A DNA stretch of 64,000 nt from DASVLX01 sp036384655 (GTDB lineage Bacteria; Actinomycetota; Actinomycetes; Mycobacteriales; Pseudonocardiaceae), in assembly GCA_036384655.1 (NCBI GenBank), contig DASVLX010000084.1, positions 1 through 64,000 on the forward strand. Direction: 5' to 3'. Below are positions 1 to 8,196 of this stretch, piece by piece (the stretch's first letter is position 1; the number at the start of each line of letters is the position of its first letter). The translations under genes and the position numbers were made by a program. Under the pieces are notes generated by a model that had not been told where the DNA came from, searched no databases, and saw nothing but the letters and a program-made list of their open reading frames with translations.

Positions 1-468
1 TGGCGGGCCCGAATCGGCGTGGTCATGAACTCCTGGCTCGATCACCCGCACTGGCGAGTCGGTGAGCTCACCGGCCATCTGGCCGGCTACTACCAGAATC
101 CCTATCCCCCAACCGAACTACTCGATCTCGTGGGGTTGTCCGACCAGGCCAACGAGACGCTGATCAAACTTTCGACCGAACAGCGCCACCGGCTCGACCT
201 GGCGCTGGGCGTCATCGGCCGACCCGAACTGCTGTTGCTGGACGAGCCGACCGCCGGACTCGAACCGGATGCCCGCACCGAGTTCTGGGAGTTGATCACC
301 AAGCTGAGACGCCCGGACATGACGATCATCCTGGCTGCCGAGGACCCCGCCGAGGCCGCCCAATTGGCCGACCACGCGGCGGTGTTGAGCGAGGGAAATG
401 TGCTCGCCGTCGGCACACCCGCCGAACTAACCGAACCGGCGACCACCAGCACGGGAGACGACCAGTGA
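1..468 (+). CDS. ABC transporter ATP-binding protein, C-terminal part (cut by window edge)
   Basis: The frame is open from base 1, so the N-terminus with Walker A lies outside the window. The visible part has a variant signature motif (LSTEQ followed by RHRLDLALG), Walker B LLLLDEP with the D-loop residues after it, and the switch region where the usual His is replaced (IILAAEDPAEA). The end is a short acidic, Thr-rich tail. Its stop overlaps the GTG start of the next gene, an ABC-2 permease, so the two are translationally coupled and form one exporter. The LSTEQ variant and the absent H-loop His suggest weak or altered hydrolysis, as seen in some DrrA/multidrug-type ATPases. The substrate is unknown. 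Confidence 0.85.
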   Translation, partial: WRARIGVVMNSWLDHPHWRVGELTGHLAGYYQNPYPPTELLDLVGLSDQANETLIKLSTEQRHRLDLALGVIGRPELLLLDEPTAGLEPDARTEFWELITKLRRPDMTIILAAEDPAEAAQLADHAAVLSEGNVLAVGTPAELTEPATTSTGDDQ

Positions 469-1325
469 TCGCGCGCGTCCTTTCCCTCAGCCTCGAACGC
501 ACCTGGATCGACCTGTCGCGGATGATCAGGTCCTGGCGGTTCTGGGTCGCTTACGTGGCGATTCCACTCGCATTCGTTATCTGCACTGGTTTCGTCGCGA
601 CAGGCGACACGGATTTCGCCCGGATGTACCTCGCTTTCGGCTTGGTCTTGTGGACCGCGTTGCCGGCATTGGTAGCGGCGTCGGTCGAGGTCATCAGTGA
701 CAGGTCCAGCGGCACACTCGTCCGGCTGCGTGGTCTGCCCTACGGCACCGCCATCTGCTTTATCGGCAGAATCGTGTTGCTGCTGGTGATCAGTCTGGTG
801 GGTTGGGCGGTCTTTTTGGTCGTCACCGCGATCATCGCACCGGAGATTCTGCCGCATGACACGCCACACTGGGGTATATTGGTGTGTGCACTGGTCGCAG
901 AATTCGTGATGCTCATACCGCTGGGGCTGCTTCTTGGTGCTCTGGTACCTCTGACGAAAAAAGCAGTCCTGCTCCTGCGGTTCGGGCTCGGTGTGTTGCT
1001 GCTGATTTTCGGCGCCGCTCCGGTGCTTGTCTCAGAAGTGCCAGAGTGGTTGCGGCTGATCATTGATCTGCTCCCGATCCCGTTGTCCGAGCTGGAGGTA
1101 TTCGCCGCACTCACGTCGGAGGCTCTGGGTGAATGGCCCATTGTATTGCCGGTCCTACTGGTCTGGTTCGTGGTCTTCGTGATCGCGGCCGTGCCGGCCA
1201 TGCGCGCCATGATCCGTCGGCAGTCCGGTGCGGCCTTGGCCCGGCAGCGCGAGCGTGTCCTCGCGGCGCGGGAACGCCGGGCCAACCGCCGTCGCCGTCC
1301 GACCGCTCCGGCCGAGCCTGTCTGA
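465..1325 (+). CDS. ABC-2 type transporter permease
   Basis: A 286-residue integral membrane protein with about six hydrophobic segments (roughly residues 25-45, 55-80, 100-125, 140-165, 170-190 and 225-250) and a strongly basic Arg/Ala C-terminal tail. This is the layout of ABC-2 exporter permeases (DrrB/YadH-like). The GTG start lies inside the stop region of the upstream ATPase gene, so ATPase and permease are made as a pair. It probably forms a dimeric channel with the upstream ATPase for efflux of a lipid, drug or peptide. The sequence does not reveal the substrate. Confidence 0.85.
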   Translation: MIARVLSLSLERTWIDLSRMIRSWRFWVAYVAIPLAFVICTGFVATGDTDFARMYLAFGLVLWTALPALVAASVEVISDRSSGTLVRLRGLPYGTAICFIGRIVLLLVISLVGWAVFLVVTAIIAPEILPHDTPHWGILVCALVAEFVMLIPLGLLLGALVPLTKKAVLLLRFGLGVLLLIFGAAPVLVSEVPEWLRLIIDLLPIPLSELEVFAALTSEALGEWPIVLPVLLVWFVVFVIAAVPAMRAMIRRQSGAALARQRERVLAARERRANRRRRPTAPAEPV

Positions 1326-1330
1326 TACCT

Positions 1331-1357
1331 GGAAAGTACTTGCCAAGTTGGAAAGTA
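1331..1357 (+). promoter_or_regulatory. GGAAAGTA direct repeat upstream of the membrane protein/regulator pair
   Basis: Two identical GGAAAGTA boxes start at 1331 and 1350, 19 bases apart, which places them on nearly the same face of the helix. They sit directly after the ABC permease stop and 18 bases before the ATG at 1375. The downstream operon encodes a small winged-helix protein, so the boxes are a natural candidate for its autoregulatory operator. That assignment is inference. Confidence 0.45.
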
Positions 1358-1374
1358 GATGCCACCATGGCATC

Positions 1375-1818
1375 ATGAGCACCGAACGTGATCGGGCCGA
1401 GGCCCAGGAGCAGTTGTCGATCGCCGAGCGGGCCCGCGCCGCCGCGCGTGGCCCCCAGCCTGTCCCGCCCTTCGTGGCACCGCTGTCGGGCCTGCTGATC
1501 GCCGGCGGTTTCCTCTGGCTCGCGGCGGCGATGGCCAATCCCGGCATGTGGGGCTACACGGTGGCCGGCTTCGCCTGCCTGGCCGGGCTCCTTCTGGTGG
1601 TCGCACTGTTCTTCCGTGCCGGCGGAATCGTGGCCCGCCCCGCCGGCCCGGCGGGTCCACGCGTCGCCTGGCAACTCCTGGACGTGGCGTTCGCCGTCAT
1701 CGCCGGTGGTGTCGGGGCGATCTTCTTCGGGTTTCCGGGCTGGCTGGTCGGGTTCGGGGTGGGTCTCGGGGTGGCCGGCGCGGTCCAGTTCGATCGCGTC
1801 TGCCGGGGCAACCGGTGA
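1375..1818 (+). CDS. Four-helix integral membrane protein of unknown function
   Basis: Start chosen at the ATG giving MSTERDRAEAQEQ. The longer in-frame extension upstream runs through the previous gene and the repeat element and is not credible. The 147-residue product has an acidic/Ala-rich cytosolic N-terminus (1-32) and about four hydrophobic helices (37-54, 59-82, 100-117, 118-137). Its stop overlaps the GTG of the winged-helix gene (GTGA). Small membrane proteins paired with winged-helix regulators of this type recur in actinomycetes, but no function can be read from the sequence. Confidence 0.7.
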   Translation: MSTERDRAEAQEQLSIAERARAAARGPQPVPPFVAPLSGLLIAGGFLWLAAAMANPGMWGYTVAGFACLAGLLLVVALFFRAGGIVARPAGPAGPRVAWQLLDVAFAVIAGGVGAIFFGFPGWLVGFGVGLGVAGAVQFDRVCRGNR

Positions 1819-2138
1819 CCCGGTCGCTGGAACCGAGGCTGGACAGCGGCCTTCAGCATCCGACGCGCCTCGCCGTGGTGGCTTTCCTGTCGGGCTGCGC
1901 CGAGGCCGAGTTCAAGACCGTGCGCGACAAGCTGGAGCTCTCCGACTCGACGCTGAGCAAGACGATCTCCACCCTGGAATCGGCCGGATATGTGTCGGTG
2001 CGCAAGGGATTCGTCGGCCGACGGCCCAGAACCTGGCTCGCTCTGACCGCCGACGGCCGCCAACGCCTTGCCGCGCACCTGGCCGCTCTCCAACACATCG
2101 CCCAACAGGCCCACGACCTCGGCGCGAACACCGATTAG
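1815..2138 (+). CDS. Winged-helix transcriptional regulator (HTH_34/MarR-like)
   Basis: A 107-residue protein starting at the GTG that overlaps the upstream stop. It is a single winged helix: helix 1 around LQHPTRLAVVAFLSG, recognition region LSDSTLSKTISTLESAGYV, a basic wing VRKGFVGRRPRTWLALT, and a closing dimerisation helix (RLAAHLAALQHIAQQA). This layout matches short regulators of the HTH_34 family. It is co-translated with the membrane protein and may repress its own operon through the GGAAAGTA boxes at 1331-1357. The effector is unknown. Confidence 0.8.
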   Translation: MTRSLEPRLDSGLQHPTRLAVVAFLSGCAEAEFKTVRDKLELSDSTLSKTISTLESAGYVSVRKGFVGRRPRTWLALTADGRQRLAAHLAALQHIAQQAHDLGANTD

Positions 2139-2414
2139 TGCTCTTGGTGTTCTTGTAGGCCGCATCAGCCAGCTTGGCTTGGTCGCTCCGTAGCTCCCCG
2201 CCAAACATGCCATCCTTTTCCATGCCTTCAAGGTGCCGCTCGTTCTGGGCATTGCCGATCGCTCCGGTCGCAGCGTTGGTAAGGGCGTCACTGACCATCG
2301 CTGACGCATCCTTGTTACCGACTATGTCGACGGCGGCGCCGCCGATCACGTGTCGAACGCATCGGCGAGGTCGGTCAACGCGGACGGTTGCACCTGGAAC
2401 CGACCCTCGGCCAC
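2139..2414 (-). pseudogene. Remnant of an ESX/secreted-type gene, frameshifted and truncated
   Basis: On the minus strand a GTG at 2414 with a good GGGGGTGG ribosome site begins a short frame (AEGRFQVQPSALTDLADAFDT) that stops at 2346. It resembles the N-terminus of ESX/WXG-type proteins. The next frame continues without a start through VIGGAAVDIVGNKDASAM and a helical, polar stretch ending KNTKSTN, then runs antisense into the winged-helix gene. The composition of both pieces looks coding, but they are in different frames and end abruptly at a neighbouring gene. This looks like the fused ends of a larger gene after internal deletion. Moderate to low confidence. Confidence 0.4.
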
Positions 2415-2538
2415 GATCCACCCCCAGCGGACGAAAACTCCCAGTCTGGCGCGATCACGCCGTCGCAACGGCACGTTACCGAGAGACCACATCACCGTGA
2501 CATCGTTCAGAATGATTGTGGTAGGCGTCACCAGGCGG

Positions 2539-4122
2539 TCACCAAAGGTGATTTCCGCGTCGGTTCGTCACACCGGCTCTTCCTTGAGTCAGGTTGAGTT
2601 TGGCCAGCTCGTGGCGCTGCACCTTGCCGGTGGTACTGCGCGGCAACTGGTCGGCGGTCAGCAGCACGATCTGGCGGGGCCGCTTGTACCGGGCCAGCCG
2701 GTCGCGGCACCAGGCGTCGATATCGGCGGCGGTCAGCGTCACGCCCGGGCGCGGCACGACGGCCGCCTTGACGGTCTCGCCCCAGTGCGCGTCGGGCACA
2801 CCGAACACGCAGACCTCCTGCACCGCGCCATGTTCGGCGATGACACGCTCCACCTCGGCCGGATATACGTTCTCCCCGCCGGTCTTGATCAGGTACTTCT
2901 TGCGGTCCACAAAGGAAAGTGTGCCGTCCTCGTCGCGCATCAGCAGGTCCCCGGTGTGCAGCCAGCCGCCCTCGAAGGCGGCCCGCGTCGCGGCGGGATC
3001 GTCCAGGTAGCCGGACATTACGGACGGACCGCGCACCACGCATTCACCGGGCTGGCCAACCGGCACCTCGCGCATGTCGTCGTCGACGAGCCGGACGTCG
3101 AGCAGCGGGGCGGGCGTCTTGCGCAGCGTGGGCATCTCGCCGGGGCCGGACACTCCGTGTGCCAACAGATAGCTGCTCTCCGTCTGGCCGAAGGCGTCGT
3201 AGAAGTCGATCCCGAACGTCTCGGTCAGCCGCTGCACGACCAGCGGCATCATGTTCGCGTACCCGATGGCGAACCGGAGGCTGGACAGGTCGTACTCGGC
3301 GCGCCGTGGATGGTTCAGGAAGTCCGTGATCACGCCGGGCAGCAGCAGTGTCCAACTGAGACGGTCCCGTTCGATCATCCGGAACATCGTCTCGACGTCC
3401 GCCCTACGCAGTGTCGCGTAGGTCCCGCCGGTGAGCATGGTGGCATACAGGGACTCGTCGCCGCCGCAGTGATACAGCGGCAGCCAGCCGATGAAACCGT
3501 CATCCGGGGTGAGGCCGAACCACTGTGCCAGCCGCAGGGCACGCACGGCCGCAGCGCCCTGGCTGATCATCGCGCCCTTGGGCACGCCGGTGGTGCCACT
3601 GGTGTAGAGGACGTTGTGCGTGTCGTCCGCGGTGACGTCGACCTGGGGCGCCGGCCCGATCGCGTCGGCGAGCAGCGCGGGATACCCGAGGAAGCCGGGC
3701 GGCTCGCCGTCCAGGCAGATCCACGACCGGACCGAGCCCGGCCGCTGCCGGAGGTCGCTCACCAGGCCGGTGAGCTGCTCGGACACCAGCAGCGCGGTCG
3801 GCCGACCGGTGTCCACGCAGTACGCCACCTCGTCCGGGTGCAGCCGGATGTTCAGCGTCAGCGCGGTCGCGCCGAGCGTCGCGAGGGCCGCGTACGTCTC
3901 CACATACTCGGGCCGGGTCTCGGAGAGCACCGCGACCCGGTCGCCCCGGCGAATGCCCAGCTCGTGCAGCGCGGCGGCCAGCCGTGCCGAGCGCTCACCG
4001 AGCTCACGGTAGCTCCATCGGCCGGTCTCGGACGTCACGGCGATCCGATCGGCGTAGATGCGGAACGCCCGGTGGAATATGTCGCGGACCGGATAGCCGG
4101 CCGCTCTGGCAACCTCGGTCAT
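2539..4122 (-). CDS. Acyl-CoA synthetase (AMP-forming), class I adenylate-forming enzyme
   Basis: The 527-residue product has the full adenylate-forming signature: P-loop YTSGTTGVPKG (about 173-183), DAFGQTE adenine-binding motif, GWLHTGDLLMRDEDG hinge aspartate region, and the C-terminal TTGKVQRHEL lysine that catalyses adenylation. It would activate a carboxylic acid to its CoA thioester in the cytosol. It is the last gene of the minus-strand cluster, 84 bases downstream of a tetR gene, with its own palindromic element in the gap. In context it probably supplies the acyl-CoA used by the carboxylase and hydratases upstream (an isoprenoid or branched-chain acid). Exact substrate unknown. The tail after the catalytic lysine (LNLTQGRAGVTNRR) is slightly long. 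Confidence 0.9.
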   Translation of the reverse strand: MTEVARAAGYPVRDIFHRAFRIYADRIAVTSETGRWSYRELGERSARLAAALHELGIRRGDRVAVLSETRPEYVETYAALATLGATALTLNIRLHPDEVAYCVDTGRPTALLVSEQLTGLVSDLRQRPGSVRSWICLDGEPPGFLGYPALLADAIGPAPQVDVTADDTHNVLYTSGTTGVPKGAMISQGAAAVRALRLAQWFGLTPDDGFIGWLPLYHCGGDESLYATMLTGGTYATLRRADVETMFRMIERDRLSWTLLLPGVITDFLNHPRRAEYDLSSLRFAIGYANMMPLVVQRLTETFGIDFYDAFGQTESSYLLAHGVSGPGEMPTLRKTPAPLLDVRLVDDDMREVPVGQPGECVVRGPSVMSGYLDDPAATRAAFEGGWLHTGDLLMRDEDGTLSFVDRKKYLIKTGGENVYPAEVERVIAEHGAVQEVCVFGVPDAHWGETVKAAVVPRPGVTLTAADIDAWCRDRLARYKRPRQIVLLTADQLPRSTTGKVQRHELAKLNLTQGRAGVTNRRGNHLW

Positions 4123-4170
4123 ATCAGCTCCCGCAGCGTCGTTGATGCCTGCTTCGACCGTGATGCTTCG

Positions 4171-4185
4171 ACGAATGTTACTCGC
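4171..4185. promoter_or_regulatory. Candidate operator upstream of acyl-CoA synthetase
   Basis: The plus strand reads ACGAATGTTACTCGC, an imperfect palindrome of 7-base arms about 50 bases upstream of the synthetase start. It matches 11 of 15 positions of the core of the longer palindrome at 34709-34723 upstream of the acyl-CoA dehydrogenase gene. The TetR encoded next door is the obvious candidate binder. Assignment is inference. Confidence 0.35.
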
Positions 4186-4206
4186 GATTTACTAGGGCGG
4201 CAGCCG

Positions 4207-4809
4207 TCAGGTGGCCGGCACCTCCGCCACGCCAAGCGCCGCGTGCGCGGTGCTCGTGATCAGTTCGGCCAGCCGCTTCTTGGGCAGGTCGCTTCGGTAG
4301 TGCAACACCGACTGGATCACCCCGATCGCCGCGTGCACGATCGCCCGCGTCTCGGTGTCGGTCAGCTCGGGACGCAGCTCACGCAGCACGTGCACCCACT
4401 CCTCCAGGTACAGGCGCTGCTTGCGGCGCAGCCGGCGGCGGTCCTCGTCCGGCAGGTTGTTGATCTCGTTCATGTAGACCACCAGCACCTCGCGGTCCTC
4501 GATGGCGAATCGCACCTGGTCGCGCACCAGCAGGGTGAGCGCGGCCCGCACGTCGCGGGCCTCCTCCACGATCCGGCCCGCGTTGTCCAGCAACTGGTCG
4601 ATCACCCGGTCGAACAGCGCCACCAGCACCGCGCTCTTGCTCTCGAAATGCCGATAGATCGCCGCCCCCGTCACGCCGGCCGCCGCGCCGATGTCGGCCA
4701 TGCCGACCGCGTGGTAACCGCGTCGCGCGACAAGGTCCGCCGCGGCGGACAGGATTCGCTCCTTGCGGGCCGGATCACGGGTGCGGACCGGCCTGGTCAC
4801 CTCACTCAC
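4207..4809 (-). CDS. TetR/AcrR family transcriptional regulator
   Basis: Start placed at the GTG at 4809, 7 bases after AAGGAGA. A longer ATG frame (4851) lacks a ribosome site. The 200-residue product has the N-terminal TetR HTH (RILSAAADLVARRGYHAVGM, then AAAGVTGAAIYRHFESKSAV) and an all-helical ligand/dimer domain with DREVLVVYMNEINNL. Regulators of this type (KstR2/FadR-like) commonly bind acyl-CoAs. It lies between the enoyl-CoA hydratase and acyl-CoA synthetase genes on the same strand and most likely controls the cluster at 2539-12576. The ligand is inference. Confidence 0.88.
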   Translation of the reverse strand: MSEVTRPVRTRDPARKERILSAAADLVARRGYHAVGMADIGAAAGVTGAAIYRHFESKSAVLVALFDRVIDQLLDNAGRIVEEARDVRAALTLLVRDQVRFAIEDREVLVVYMNEINNLPDEDRRRLRRKQRLYLEEWVHVLRELRPELTDTETRAIVHAAIGVIQSVLHYRSDLPKKRLAELITSTAHAALGVAEVPAT

Positions 4810-4886
4810 CGCCGATCTCCTTCCACGCCAATGACCATGAGCTGACCACATTAGTTAACCACGGCTCACCAAACCGGCCACCGTCG

Positions 4887-5654
4887 CTAGTGGCCGGACC
4901 GTCGCAGGAACGCCTCGAAGCCGGCCCGCGCGTCCGCGCCGCGCAACGCGAGCGCCTGCATGACCGCCTCGGTTTCCAGCGAGCCGCGCAGGTCACCGTC
5001 GGTGCTGGCGTTCATCAGGCGTTTGGTGAGGGAGGTGGCCAGTCTGGGCCCGGCGGCCAGTCGCCTTGCCAGGTCGGTGGCATGCCTCAGCGGGTCGGGC
5101 ACGACGGCGGTCACGATGCCGACCTCCAGCGCCCGTCGCGCGTCGATCTCCGGCGTGAGCAGCATCAACTCCTTGGCCCGCTGCAATCCCACGATCCTGG
5201 GCAGCAGCCACGCGCCGCCGACGTCCGGAACGAGACCGCGACGCAGGAACACCTGGCAGAACCGGGCATCCGGCGAGCACACCACCAGGTCGCAGGCCAG
5301 CGCCAGGTTGAACCCGCCGCCGTAGGCGACGCCGGACACGGCCGCGACGATCGGCAGCGCCGAGTTCCACACCTCCTCGACCAGCCGGTGGAACGTGCGC
5401 ATCAGCTCCAGCGGCGCGCGCTCGTCGGTCGATTCGATCCGCTCCAGGATCGCGTGCGCGTCCCCGCCCGCGGAGAAGTTCCCGCCGATCCCGGTCAGCA
5501 CGACCGCGCCGACGCCCGGATCCTCCGCCGCGTCCCGTAGCGCCCGTTCCAGCGCCGACGCGGTGTCCGGTGTCATCGCGTTGAGCCGGTCCGGCCGGTC
5601 GATCGCGATCGTGCGCACGGCGTCCGCGTCGGTGACGCTCAGCTCCGCCATCAC
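4887..5654 (-). CDS. Enoyl-CoA hydratase/isomerase family protein
   Basis: A 255-residue crotonase-fold protein. Visible motifs are IDRPDRLNAMT near residue 20, the oxyanion-hole segment NFSAGGDAHAI (about 59-69), and the second oxyanion segment GVAYGGGFNLALACD. In the catalytic loop, GLVPDVGGAWLLPR has Asp where hydratases usually have the first Glu, a pattern more usual in isomerase or specialised members. Translation begins at GTG 5654 (overlapping the AtuA-like stop as GTGA) or the adjacent ATG 5651. It belongs to the coupled operon running down from 12576 and probably hydrates or isomerises the carboxylated enoyl-CoA. Confidence 0.88.
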   Translation of the reverse strand: MMAELSVTDADAVRTIAIDRPDRLNAMTPDTASALERALRDAAEDPGVGAVVLTGIGGNFSAGGDAHAILERIESTDERAPLELMRTFHRLVEEVWNSALPIVAAVSGVAYGGGFNLALACDLVVCSPDARFCQVFLRRGLVPDVGGAWLLPRIVGLQRAKELMLLTPEIDARRALEVGIVTAVVPDPLRHATDLARRLAAGPRLATSLTKRLMNASTDGDLRGSLETEAVMQALALRGADARAGFEAFLRRSGH

Positions 5655-7408
5655 CGGCCTCCCAACAGTTCCACCGGAATGTCGACATGTCGTGACCGGA
5701 TGTATTCGCCGAGGCCCTTGGCCTGCGGGTCCGGTCGTGTCGCGGCGGCGACACCCTCACCCAGCAGCCCGACGACGACGAAGTTCAGCGCGTTGAGATT
5801 GGGCAGCTCATAACGGCGGATGGGCAGTTCCGCCGCCTCAGGCAACAGCTTCCGGAACATCGGAATGTCCAGTGTGGACGCGAGCCAGTGATACTCGGCC
5901 GGCGTCCTGGTCCACAGTCCCACGTTGGCGTTGCCGCCCTTGTCACCCGAGCGGGCCGCGCAGATCCGGCCGAGTGGCACCCGTTCGGTCGGGTCGCCGG
6001 GCACCGGTCCCCGCACGGGCGGAATCGTGGGGTCCCGAAGCGGCCCGCTGGGGCCGTGCGGGACGACGACACGCCGGCCGTCCGGGTGGACGACCACCTG
6101 CTCGACGGCGTCCCGGGGCACCAACGCCGGCCAGTACACGCCGTACGCGCTCTCGGCCGTCGGCGGTGTCGTGGTGTGAAAGCCGGCATAGCCGCCGAGC
6201 GCGAGTTCCATGGTGGTGTTGGAGAACGCACGGCCGACCCGGCGCGGGTCCGGGTCCTTGACGGTGATCCGCAGATGCGCGGTCGCCTGCTCGTTGGTCG
6301 GCGCGTCCGGCCTGTCGAAGCGCAGCAACCGCACGTCGGTCTCGGCGAACGAGTCGCGTCCGCCGAGGATGCCGAACAGTTGCTGCCGCGCCCAGGCCGC
6401 CTTTTCCTCGATGTCCAGCCCGGTCAGCACCAGCGTCATGGTGTTGCGATACCCGCCGAGGTAGTTGATCGCCACCTTGAGAGCGTCCGGCGGTGGGCTG
6501 CCCCTCGTGCCGGAGACGCGCACCCGGTCCGCTCCCTCCTGGGCCAGCGTGATCGTGTCGAAATGCGCCACGACGTCCGGATTGGCGTAGGCGGGCTCAG
6601 CGATCTCGTAGAGAAGCTGCGCGGTGACGGTGCCCGGCGACACCAGACCGCCGGTGCCGTCGTGCTTGGTGATGACGCTGCTGCCGTCCGCCGCGACCTC
6701 GGCGATCGGGAAGCCGGGATATCGCCGGTCGGTGATCTCCGCCAGCCAGGAGTAATTGCCGCCGGTCGCCTGCGGACCGCATTCGATGACGTGCCCCGCC
6801 ACCACGGCACCGGCCAGCGCGTCGAAGTCGGTCCGGGACCAGCCGTGCCACCACGCGGCCGGGCCGACGACCAGCGAGGCGTCGGTGACCCGCGGGCAGA
6901 TCACCACGTCGGCGTCGGTCAGCGCCTCCGCGATGCCCCAGCCGCCCAGATAGGCGTTGGCCGTCACGGGTTTCGCTGGCGCGTCGGCCAGCGGGCGGCC
7001 GGTGTCCAGGTTGAACATGGGGTTGCCGGCGGACCGCAGCTCGTCGAGCCGGCCGAGGATGTCGTCGCCCTCGATCCACGCGATCCGCGGGTGCAGGCCG
7101 AGCCGGTCGGCCAACACCGTGAGGGCCTCGGCGAGACCGGCCGGGTTGAGCCCGCCCGCGTTGCTGACCACCCGGATGCCACGGTCCAGGCAGCTGCCGA
7201 GCACCTGCTCCATCTGGGTCAGGAAGGTTCGCGCGTAGCCGGCCGCCGGGTCCTTCTGCCTGGCCTTCCACAGGATGAGCATGGTCAGTTCGGCCAGGTA
7301 GTCGCCGGTGAGCACGTCGATCGGGCCGCCCTCGACCATCTCCCGCGCGGCGGCGAGCCGGTCGCCGTAGAAGCCGGAGCAGTTGCCGATCCGAACCGGT
7401 CGTGTCAT
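5651..7408 (-). CDS. AtuA-like protein (DUF1446 plus AtuA-type C-terminal domain)
   Basis: Start chosen at ATG 7408, preceded by GGAGG and overlapping the upstream stop (ATGA). The 585-residue product begins VRIGNCSGFYGDRLAAA, typical of DUF1446, and contains WIEGDDILGRLDEL and VICPRVTDASLVVGPAAWW. The last ~110 residues (VPLGRICAARSGDKGGNANV) form the separate AtuA C-terminal domain, here fused. AtuA is required for acyclic terpene (citronellol/geraniol) use in Pseudomonas; its biochemical role is unresolved. It occurs with carboxylases and hydratases, as here. Confidence 0.85.
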   Translation of the reverse strand: MTRPVRIGNCSGFYGDRLAAAREMVEGGPIDVLTGDYLAELTMLILWKARQKDPAAGYARTFLTQMEQVLGSCLDRGIRVVSNAGGLNPAGLAEALTVLADRLGLHPRIAWIEGDDILGRLDELRSAGNPMFNLDTGRPLADAPAKPVTANAYLGGWGIAEALTDADVVICPRVTDASLVVGPAAWWHGWSRTDFDALAGAVVAGHVIECGPQATGGNYSWLAEITDRRYPGFPIAEVAADGSSVITKHDGTGGLVSPGTVTAQLLYEIAEPAYANPDVVAHFDTITLAQEGADRVRVSGTRGSPPPDALKVAINYLGGYRNTMTLVLTGLDIEEKAAWARQQLFGILGGRDSFAETDVRLLRFDRPDAPTNEQATAHLRITVKDPDPRRVGRAFSNTTMELALGGYAGFHTTTPPTAESAYGVYWPALVPRDAVEQVVVHPDGRRVVVPHGPSGPLRDPTIPPVRGPVPGDPTERVPLGRICAARSGDKGGNANVGLWTRTPAEYHWLASTLDIPMFRKLLPEAAELPIRRYELPNLNALNFVVVGLLGEGVAAATRPDPQAKGLGEYIRSRHVDIPVELLGGR

Positions 7409-8196
7409 CGAGTCACCTCCGGTTGCCTGCCGGGTGCCGGCGGGCCGGCGAACGCCTGCGCCACCGACATCCACCGTTGTGCCACCGGACCGGCCACCAC
7501 CAGCCCGGTGTCGGCGATGTTGCGTCGCTGGGTCACCACGAGACAGAAGTCCAGCGCGGAACCGGTGATCCTGTTCGTGTCGCCGCTCCCCCAGGTCCAC
7601 CTGTCGCCGTCGGGCGCGGTCAGTTCGACGCGCACCGGCTCGTCCGGCACGGGCAGGCCGTGCACGGTGAAGCTGAACGGCAGGGTGCGCACGCCGAGAT
7701 ACGCGACATGCCGCAGCCGGGCGGTCGGCGCGCGCGTGACGCCGAGGGCGTCGGCGACGTCCTGCCCGTGCGCCCAGGTTTCCATCAGCCGAGCGGTGAT
7801 CGACGACGCGACGCTCATCGGCGACCCGTACCAGGGCAGTCGCCGGGAGGGATCGCAGCCACGGAACGCGTCGATCAGTTTCGCCCGTGCGGCACGGAAC
7901 CAGGTCAGCAGCTCGGCGGCCGGCATGTCCCGGTAGTCGCCGACCAGGGCGTCGGCGAAGTCGGTCGACCTGGCCATGTCAGCGGCGACTACCGCACGGA
8001 ACCGCTGCTCGTCGGTGACCGAGAGCGCGGTGGCCCCGTCGAAGTACGCGAGGTGGCTGATCTGGTCCCGGATCGCCCATCCGGCCGCGGGCGTCGGCAG
8101 ATCCCACCGGTCCGCGGGCAGCGGCGCCAGCAGGGCGTCCAGTGACCCGGTCTCGGCGGCCAGGTCGGTGAGCAGTTCGTCGATCGCGACGGCCAT
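7405..8196 (-). CDS. TIGR03084 family protein (DinB/maleylpyruvate isomerase-type fold)
   Basis: Start at ATG 8196, sharing one base with the upstream enoyl-CoA hydratase stop (TGATG). The 263-residue protein opens with a long helix and WAIRDQISHLAYFDG, the His-containing helix of the DinB/maleylpyruvate isomerase fold, followed by METWAHGQDVADALG with a second conserved His and Asp. These His residues would form a divalent-metal site. The C-terminal ~90 residues are a beta-rich domain (VRVELTAPDGDRWTWGSG). TIGR03084 members sit almost always next to AtuA-type and acyl-CoA carboxylase genes; their reaction is unknown. Confidence 0.8.
   Translation of the reverse strand: MAVAIDELLTDLAAETGSLDALLAPLPADRWDLPTPAAGWAIRDQISHLAYFDGATALSVTDEQRFRAVVAADMARSTDFADALVGDYRDMPAAELLTWFRAARAKLIDAFRGCDPSRRLPWYGSPMSVASSITARLMETWAHGQDVADALGVTRAPTARLRHVAYLGVRTLPFSFTVHGLPVPDEPVRVELTAPDGDRWTWGSGDTNRITGSALDFCLVVTQRRNIADTGLVVAGPVAQRWMSVAQAFAGPPAPGRQPEVTR

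Noticed and set aside
2350..4845. Long plus-strand open frame (831 codons) opposite the acyl-CoA synthetase and TetR genes
   Set aside because: It mirrors two well-supported genes, has no family motif and is rich in Arg, His and Gln as expected for antisense frames in GC-rich DNA.
5888..7936. 682-codon plus-strand frame opposite the AtuA-like gene
   Set aside because: Antisense of two supported genes with strongly basic, repeat-free composition.
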